A DNA stretch of 64,000 nt, from assembly GCF_014174355.1 (NCBI RefSeq), contig NZ_JABEQF010000004.1, positions 62,001 through 126,000 on the forward strand. Reading direction: 5' to 3'. Shown here one piece after another: positions 60,658-64,000 of this stretch; position 1 is the stretch's first letter; the number at the start of each line of letters is the position of its first letter. The DNA comes from Gluconacetobacter azotocaptans. Lineage in GTDB: Bacteria > Pseudomonadota > Alphaproteobacteria > Acetobacterales > Acetobacteraceae. The notes below the pieces were generated by a model. The model made no database searches. It was not told the origin of the DNA and was given only the letters and a program-made list of their open reading frames with translations. The position numbers were made by a program, and so were the translations under genes.

Positions 60658-61545
60658 TTATCCGGCCTGATGGGCCTCGCGATGTGCCTCGACTTCCGCC
60701 TTCATCGCCGCCTGCACCTTTTCGAACGCCCGGACCTCGATCTGGCGCACGCGCTCGCGCGAGATGTTGTAGGTGTGGGACAGGTCTTCCAGCGTCGCCG
60801 GCTCGTCCTTCAGCCGGCGTTCGGTCAGGATGTGGCGCTCGCGGTCGTTCAGCGTCTTCAGCGCATTGTCCAGCAGCGCCTTGCGGCCGCTGAATTCCTC
60901 GTTGTCGGCCAGGGTCTGTTCCTGGTTGTCGTGCTCATCCACCAGCCAGTCCTGCCACTCGCCCTCGCTGTCGGCGCGCAGAGGGGCGTTCAGGCTGTGA
61001 TCCGGCGCCGAGAGGCGACGGTTCATGTTGATGACGTCCTGTTCCGGCACGCCCAGGGACGCGGCGATCTTGTTCACCTGTTCGGGCTGCAGGTCGCCGT
61101 CGTCGATGGCCTGCATCTGGCCTTTCAGGCGACGCAGGTTGAAGAACAGCTTCTTCTGGGCGGCGGTGGTGCCCATCTTCACCAGCGACCAGCTATGCAG
61201 GATATATTCCTGGATGGCCGCGCGGATCCACCACATCGCATAGGTCGCCAGCCGGAAGCCGCGATCGGGGTCGAAGCGGCGGACCGCCTGCATCATCCCG
61301 ATATTGCCTTCGCTGATCAGTTCGCCCAGCGGGAGGCCGTAGCCGCGATAGCCCATGGCGATCTTGGCGACCAGGCGCAGATGCGAGGTGACGAGCGTAT
61401 GCGCGGCCTTGGTGTCGCCCTTGTCCTTCCAGCTGCGGGACAGGCGCTGCTCCTCCTCGGGGGAGAGCATGGGGAATTTACGGATGTCCTGAAGATACCT
61501 TGACAGGTTGGTTTCAGGACCAACATTGAGAACGGAAGAGGCCAT
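60658..61545 (-). CDS. rpoH: RNA polymerase sigma-32 factor RpoH
   Basis: This 295-residue heat-shock sigma factor has region 1.2/2.1 LSRYLQDIRKFPMLSPEEE, the polymerase-binding HLRLVAKIAMGYRGYGLP, the RpoH-box region QKKLFFNLRRLKG, and region 4.2 (YNISRERVRQIEVRAFEKVQ). Length and motif order distinguish it from RpoD. ATG 61545 follows AGGAG, while the open frame to 61575 has no better signal. The 5' leader has inverted repeats that may regulate translation or promoter activity. Confidence 0.97.
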   Translation of the reverse strand: MASSVLNVGPETNLSRYLQDIRKFPMLSPEEEQRLSRSWKDKGDTKAAHTLVTSHLRLVAKIAMGYRGYGLPLGELISEGNIGMMQAVRRFDPDRGFRLATYAMWWIRAAIQEYILHSWSLVKMGTTAAQKKLFFNLRRLKGQMQAIDDGDLQPEQVNKIAASLGVPEQDVINMNRRLSAPDHSLNAPLRADSEGEWQDWLVDEHDNQEQTLADNEEFSGRKALLDNALKTLNDRERHILTERRLKDEPATLEDLSHTYNISRERVRQIEVRAFEKVQAAMKAEVEAHREAHQAG

Positions 61546-61585
61546 GGGATCGGACTCCTTTTCCGGGGGGTGCACTCAGGCCCCG

Positions 61586-61607
61586 AGGATGTCCTACGGC
61601 ACATCCT
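61586..61607 (-). promoter_or_regulatory. Inverted repeat in the rpoH 5' leader
   Basis: AGGATGT (61586-61592) and ACATCCT (61601-61607) pair with an 8-base loop, extended by a G-U or one-base slip. It falls about 41-62 bases before the rpoH ATG. It could be a leader hairpin affecting translation, as E. coli rpoH has, but no ribosome-binding-site pairing is seen. Confidence 0.35.
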
Positions 61608-61738
61608 TCAGTGGGTTTCGTGGTCCCGCCCGATTGGCGCGTGGATGGACTTCACGTCCCCGCGAGGCGCCCCCATCATGGGCCGCATCCTCGCGAGACG
61701 TCCATTCGGCAGTCGCGTCGCCTGCCGGACAACTGCCA

Positions 61739-61767
61739 ACGCTAATGACGGGTCGGCCGACCGTCAA
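61739..61767 (-). promoter_or_regulatory. Candidate rpoH promoter with palindromic spacer
   Basis: On the minus strand TTGACG (61767-61762), 17 bases, and TAGCGT (61744-61739). The spacer contains the perfect palindrome GGTCGGCCGACC (61751-61762), an attractive operator. CTTGAC upstream also resembles a sigma-32 -35 element, so autoregulation is possible. Leader length would be about 185 bases. Confidence 0.35.
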
Positions 61768-61794
61768 GCGAACTCCCTAAAAACTGCCTTAAAA

Positions 61795-62766
61795 CTAAGC
61801 AATCTTTGCCATGAGCGTTTGGAAATCATCGGGGGGCGGGGTCTCGAACAGCAGGGTCTCACCGGTGCCGGGATGGACGAATCCCAGCCGCGCGGCATGC
61901 AGGGCCTGGCGTGGAAAATCCAGCGCGGCATGGCGCGCGTCGTCGGGCAGGCCGCGTGCGGCGGCCGGAATCCGGCGCAGATAGACCGGGTCGCCGATCA
62001 GCGGATGCCCGTCGTTGGAGAAATGCACGCGGATCTGGTGCGTGCGCCCGGTGGCCAGGCGGCATTCGACATAGCTGATCGCCCCGTGGAACGTGCGCAG
62101 CGTCCGGTAATGGGTCAGCGCATGCTTGCCCCCCCCGTGATGCACCACCGACATGCGCTTGCGGTCGCGCCTGTCGCGGCCGATCGCGCCCTCGAACGAT
62201 CCCGTGGCCGGCGCCAGGATGCCCCATGACAGGGCCAGGTAGGTGCGGTCGATGTCCCGTGCGGCAAAGGCCGCCGACAGGGCGGTGTGGGCGCGTTCGG
62301 TCTTGGCCGCCACCATGACGCCCGACGTGTCCTTGTCCAGCCGGTGGACGATTCCGGGCCGGCGTTCCCCGCCGATCCCGGTCAGGCTGTCGCCGCAATG
62401 CGCCAGAAGGGCGTTGACCAGGGTGCCGTCCTCGTTGCCGGGGGCGGGGTGGACCACCAGGCCCGCCGGCTTGTCCAGCACGATCAGGTCCGCATCTTCG
62501 TACAGGATGGCGAACGGGATCGCCTGCGCCGCCGGGGTGGCGGGGATTGCGGGCGGTTGCCTTATCTCATAACACATGCCCGCCCGCACCGGCTCGGACG
62601 GTTCGCGCAGGGGAACGCCTGCGCGCGAGACGTGGCCGCTTTCCATCAGCGCCTTGACGCGCGAGCGCGACAGCGTGCCGATGGCGTCGGCCAGGTAACG
62701 GTCGGTGCGCTGGCCGGCATGCTCGGTGCCGGCGGTCAGGAAAACGGGCTGCGTGTCGTCGGTCAT
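61795..62766 (-). CDS. rluD: 23S rRNA pseudouridine synthase, RluD family
   Basis: This 323-residue enzyme has an S4 domain (QRTDRYLADAIGTLSRSRVKALMESGHV) and a catalytic domain with HRLDKDTSG and GRTHQIRVHF. The Asp in the HRLDKD motif is the nucleophile. Family knowledge suggests positions 1911/1915/1917 of 23S rRNA as in E. coli RluD. It stands upstream of rpoH on the same strand, the common alphaproteobacterial order. Confidence 0.93.
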   Translation of the reverse strand: MTDDTQPVFLTAGTEHAGQRTDRYLADAIGTLSRSRVKALMESGHVSRAGVPLREPSEPVRAGMCYEIRQPPAIPATPAAQAIPFAILYEDADLIVLDKPAGLVVHPAPGNEDGTLVNALLAHCGDSLTGIGGERRPGIVHRLDKDTSGVMVAAKTERAHTALSAAFAARDIDRTYLALSWGILAPATGSFEGAIGRDRRDRKRMSVVHHGGGKHALTHYRTLRTFHGAISYVECRLATGRTHQIRVHFSNDGHPLIGDPVYLRRIPAAARGLPDDARHAALDFPRQALHAARLGFVHPGTGETLLFETPPPDDFQTLMAKIA

Positions 62767-62814
62767 GCGCGGCTCTTAACGGAAAAAGACCTCGGTCGGA
62801 AACGGAAAGCAGTC

Positions 62815-63165
62815 ATGAACGGACAGGGATCGAAGGCGCTTCTGGCGGCCGTCATCTTCATGGGGGTGTTGCTGGTGGCCGGGTCACTGGTTCTGGTGGG
62901 TGTGCTGGTGCATCGGATCTCGCACCCTCGGCCAAACGTCGCGCCGGTGGGCGCGAGCCCGGCGGCGGCCGTCCTGGCCGCCCCGCCATCGGGCGATTAC
63001 GGAAACCTGGTCCTGGACGAACCGGCGGGCACCCACATCGCCGGCCTGGCGCGGCAGGCCGACACGCTGCTGGCGATCTCGCTGTCGGGCGGCGGGCCCG
63101 ACCGCATCGTCCTGTGGGACCTGCCGCATGGCCGTATTGTCGGGCGGGTGCGCCTGACCCCCTGA
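62815..63165 (+). CDS. Small membrane protein, DUF6476-like
   Basis: This 116-residue protein has one N-terminal transmembrane helix (LLAAVIFMGVLLVAGSLVLVGVLV) and a short periplasmic domain with HIAGLARQADTLLAISLSGG and a closing DLPHGRIVGRVRL motif. Proteins with this shape are found beside rluD and rpoH in many alphaproteobacteria and are listed as DUF6476. The function is unknown. GGAAAG precedes ATG 62815. It diverges from rluD. Confidence 0.75.
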   Translation: MNGQGSKALLAAVIFMGVLLVAGSLVLVGVLVHRISHPRPNVAPVGASPAAAVLAAPPSGDYGNLVLDEPAGTHIAGLARQADTLLAISLSGGGPDRIVLWDLPHGRIVGRVRLTP

Positions 63166-63274
63166 AAACACTTGCAGAAACCGATCGATGAAAAAATATC
63201 GGTCCAGGGTTATTTTCCCGCGTCGGGATGGGTTGCGTCCCGCCGCATGATGACCTAGAAGCTGCCTCGTCCAC

Positions 63275-63350
63275 GTCCCGTTCGTCTAGAGGCCTAGGAC
63301 ACCGCCCTTTCACGGCGGTAACACGGGTTCGAATCCCGTACGGGACGCCA
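63275..63350 (+). tRNA. tRNA-Glu (anticodon TTC)
   Basis: A 76-nt tRNA with encoded CCA. The acceptor stem GTCCCGT pairs with ACGGGAC, the anticodon stem CCGCC with GGCGG, and the loop CTTTCAC gives the anticodon TTC. The T arm CACGGG-TTCGAAT-CCCGTA is complete. Glutamate tRNAs of this form are common in alphaproteobacteria. Confidence 0.95.
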
Positions 63351-63381
63351 TTGATAACTCTGGATTTTCCAGGGTTATCAA
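63351..63381. terminator. Hairpin immediately after tRNA-Glu
   Basis: TTGATAACTCTGGA (63351-63364) pairs with TCCAGGGTTATCAA (63368-63381) over 14 positions with one mismatch and a TTT loop. It starts at the base after the tRNA CCA and probably ends the tRNA transcript. Right after it the sequence TTATCAACA resembles a DnaA box with one mismatch. Confidence 0.55.
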
Positions 63382-63390
63382 CAGATGGCA

Positions 63391-63412
63391 GAGATGTTCA
63401 CACGAACATCTC
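63391..63412. promoter_or_regulatory. Perfect inverted repeat downstream of tRNA-Glu
   Basis: GAGATGTTC (63391-63399), four bases, then GAACATCTC (63404-63412). It could be an operator or a second terminator arm. It lies between tRNA-Glu and the 3' end of the convergent glycosyltransferase-like gene. Confidence 0.4.
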
Positions 63413-63504
63413 ATATCGGAGGTGCAGTCACCTCTTCCAGATATGACGGTAGCGTAGCACCCACGCCGCGGATTGCGCGCTTGCCGAGACAGGCCATGAC
63501 CCGG

Positions 63505-64000
63505 TCAGGTGGGCCGCCACCTCGCCATGATGCCCTGCGAAATTTCGGCCGAGCATTTCCGTGCGAACAACGCATCGCTTTCGATCGCCTCCATGGCGCC
63601 CTCATGATCGAGCGCCCGCAAGTCGACGGGAACGAACAGCCTTGTGAACAGCCCTCGATTCGGTGGTTTCCACTTGCGGATGTAATGGATCGCCTGATGG
63701 CGGGCGGTCGTATCCGTTTCGACCAGCGGGGCGTTTTGCGCGCGTGCCCACCGCACATAGAGGGTCGTGAAAAAAAGCTCGTCAGACGCCAGCCCGAAGC
63801 GCAGATCCCGCGCCAGTTCGTCGTGCGGCGCTACGAAATGCAGCGCAAGCTCGCGTGTGATCAGGAAAAAGAGCGAACCCCTCCACAGATCATCTGTCCG
63901 CACCTTACGTTCGTAAGGTAGGGCATTGTTGATGATCTTGTACAGATTCCACAGCAGCGCGCGGAAGCGGCCCCGTTTCGGGTTGATGCTGGGGACGTCG
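63505..64000 (-). CDS. Glycosyltransferase-like protein (Core-2/I-branching type), C-terminal part
   Basis: The frame is open to the window edge, so the 5' end is missing; about 165 residues are visible. The sequence RGSLFFLITRELALHFVA, LASDELFFTTLYVRW and ESDALFARK fits the C-terminal region of bacterial proteins related to the Core-2/I-branching (GT14-like) family, which add sugars to surface glycans. Base use is lower in GC than the core genes around it. The match is by pattern only, and another transferase class is possible. It converges on tRNA-Glu. Confidence 0.5.
   Translation of the reverse strand, partial: DVPSINPKRGRFRALLWNLYKIINNALPYERKVRTDDLWRGSLFFLITRELALHFVAPHDELARDLRFGLASDELFFTTLYVRWARAQNAPLVETDTTARHQAIHYIRKWKPPNRGLFTRLFVPVDLRALDHEGAMEAIESDALFARKCSAEISQGIMARWRPT

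Noticed and set aside
63374-63383. TTATCAACA after tRNA-Glu considered as a DnaA box or origin
   Set aside because: One isolated site with a mismatch, no AT-rich unwinding region or other boxes; its bases are part of the hairpin arm.

Overview
The window is about 64 kb of high-GC DNA with dense, often overlapping bacterial genes. The gene content points to an alphaproteobacterium of the Acetobacteraceae (acetic acid bacteria, Gluconacetobacter/Komagataeibacter-like). Evidence includes an ALA synthase for haem, the dusB-ntrB-ntrC-ntrY-ntrX-hfq-hflX order, a fused ispDF, HisZ, an ATP12 chaperone, a DUF6476-like gene beside rluD and rpoH, and a FzlA-like protein beside minCDE. The genus is inference. 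There is no rRNA, CRISPR array, integrase or intact transposase. Most of the window reads as core chromosome with a few accessory patches.

Layout. 1-6 kb: the end of mtaB and ftsY face an operon on the minus strand. Its first gene is a transketolase-like protein that has lost its catalytic residues, followed by gap and pgk. A candidate promoter and operator precede it. 6-14 kb: a lipoprotein, hemA, a DsbA-like protein, a degenerate gamma-glutamyltranspeptidase-like lipoprotein, recA, another lipoprotein, a truncated MRJP/yellow-family gene and coaA. 14-25 kb: a periplasmic beta-propeller, an AT-rich spacer, a giant glycosyltransferase with an unexpected N-terminal domain, anmK, an unknown gene, an MFS transporter, a GT4 glycosyltransferase and an ABC exporter. 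25-31 kb: a GntR regulator, minCDE, a FzlA-like protein, a flavoprotein and an SDR. 31-32.4 kb: an accessory patch with a small lipoprotein, strong hairpins and an orphan gene of lower GC.

32.4-38.6 kb: rarA-rluC, then asmA-atp12, a small membrane protein and a 162 bp inverted-repeat element. 38.6-50 kb: ispDF diverges from the long dusB-ntrBCYX-hfq-hflX run, followed by an inositol-monophosphatase-family gene. 50-56.6 kb: a small secreted protein, an NHEJ cluster (Ku, LigD and a second Ku tail to tail), mazG and argC. 56.6-63.2 kb: tRNA-Leu(CAA), serC, hisZ, purA, then rpoH and rluD on the minus strand, and a small membrane protein. 63.2-64 kb: tRNA-Glu(TTC), two hairpins and the 3' part of a glycosyltransferase-like gene running off the window.

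The most notable points are two enzyme-family members that lack key catalytic residues (transketolase-like and GGT-like), a ThrE-like domain fused to a double glycosyltransferase, a modular intergenic repeat present three times, a MITE-like element, and two unlike Ku genes around one LigD. All functional statements rest on reading the sequence and family knowledge; no database search was run.
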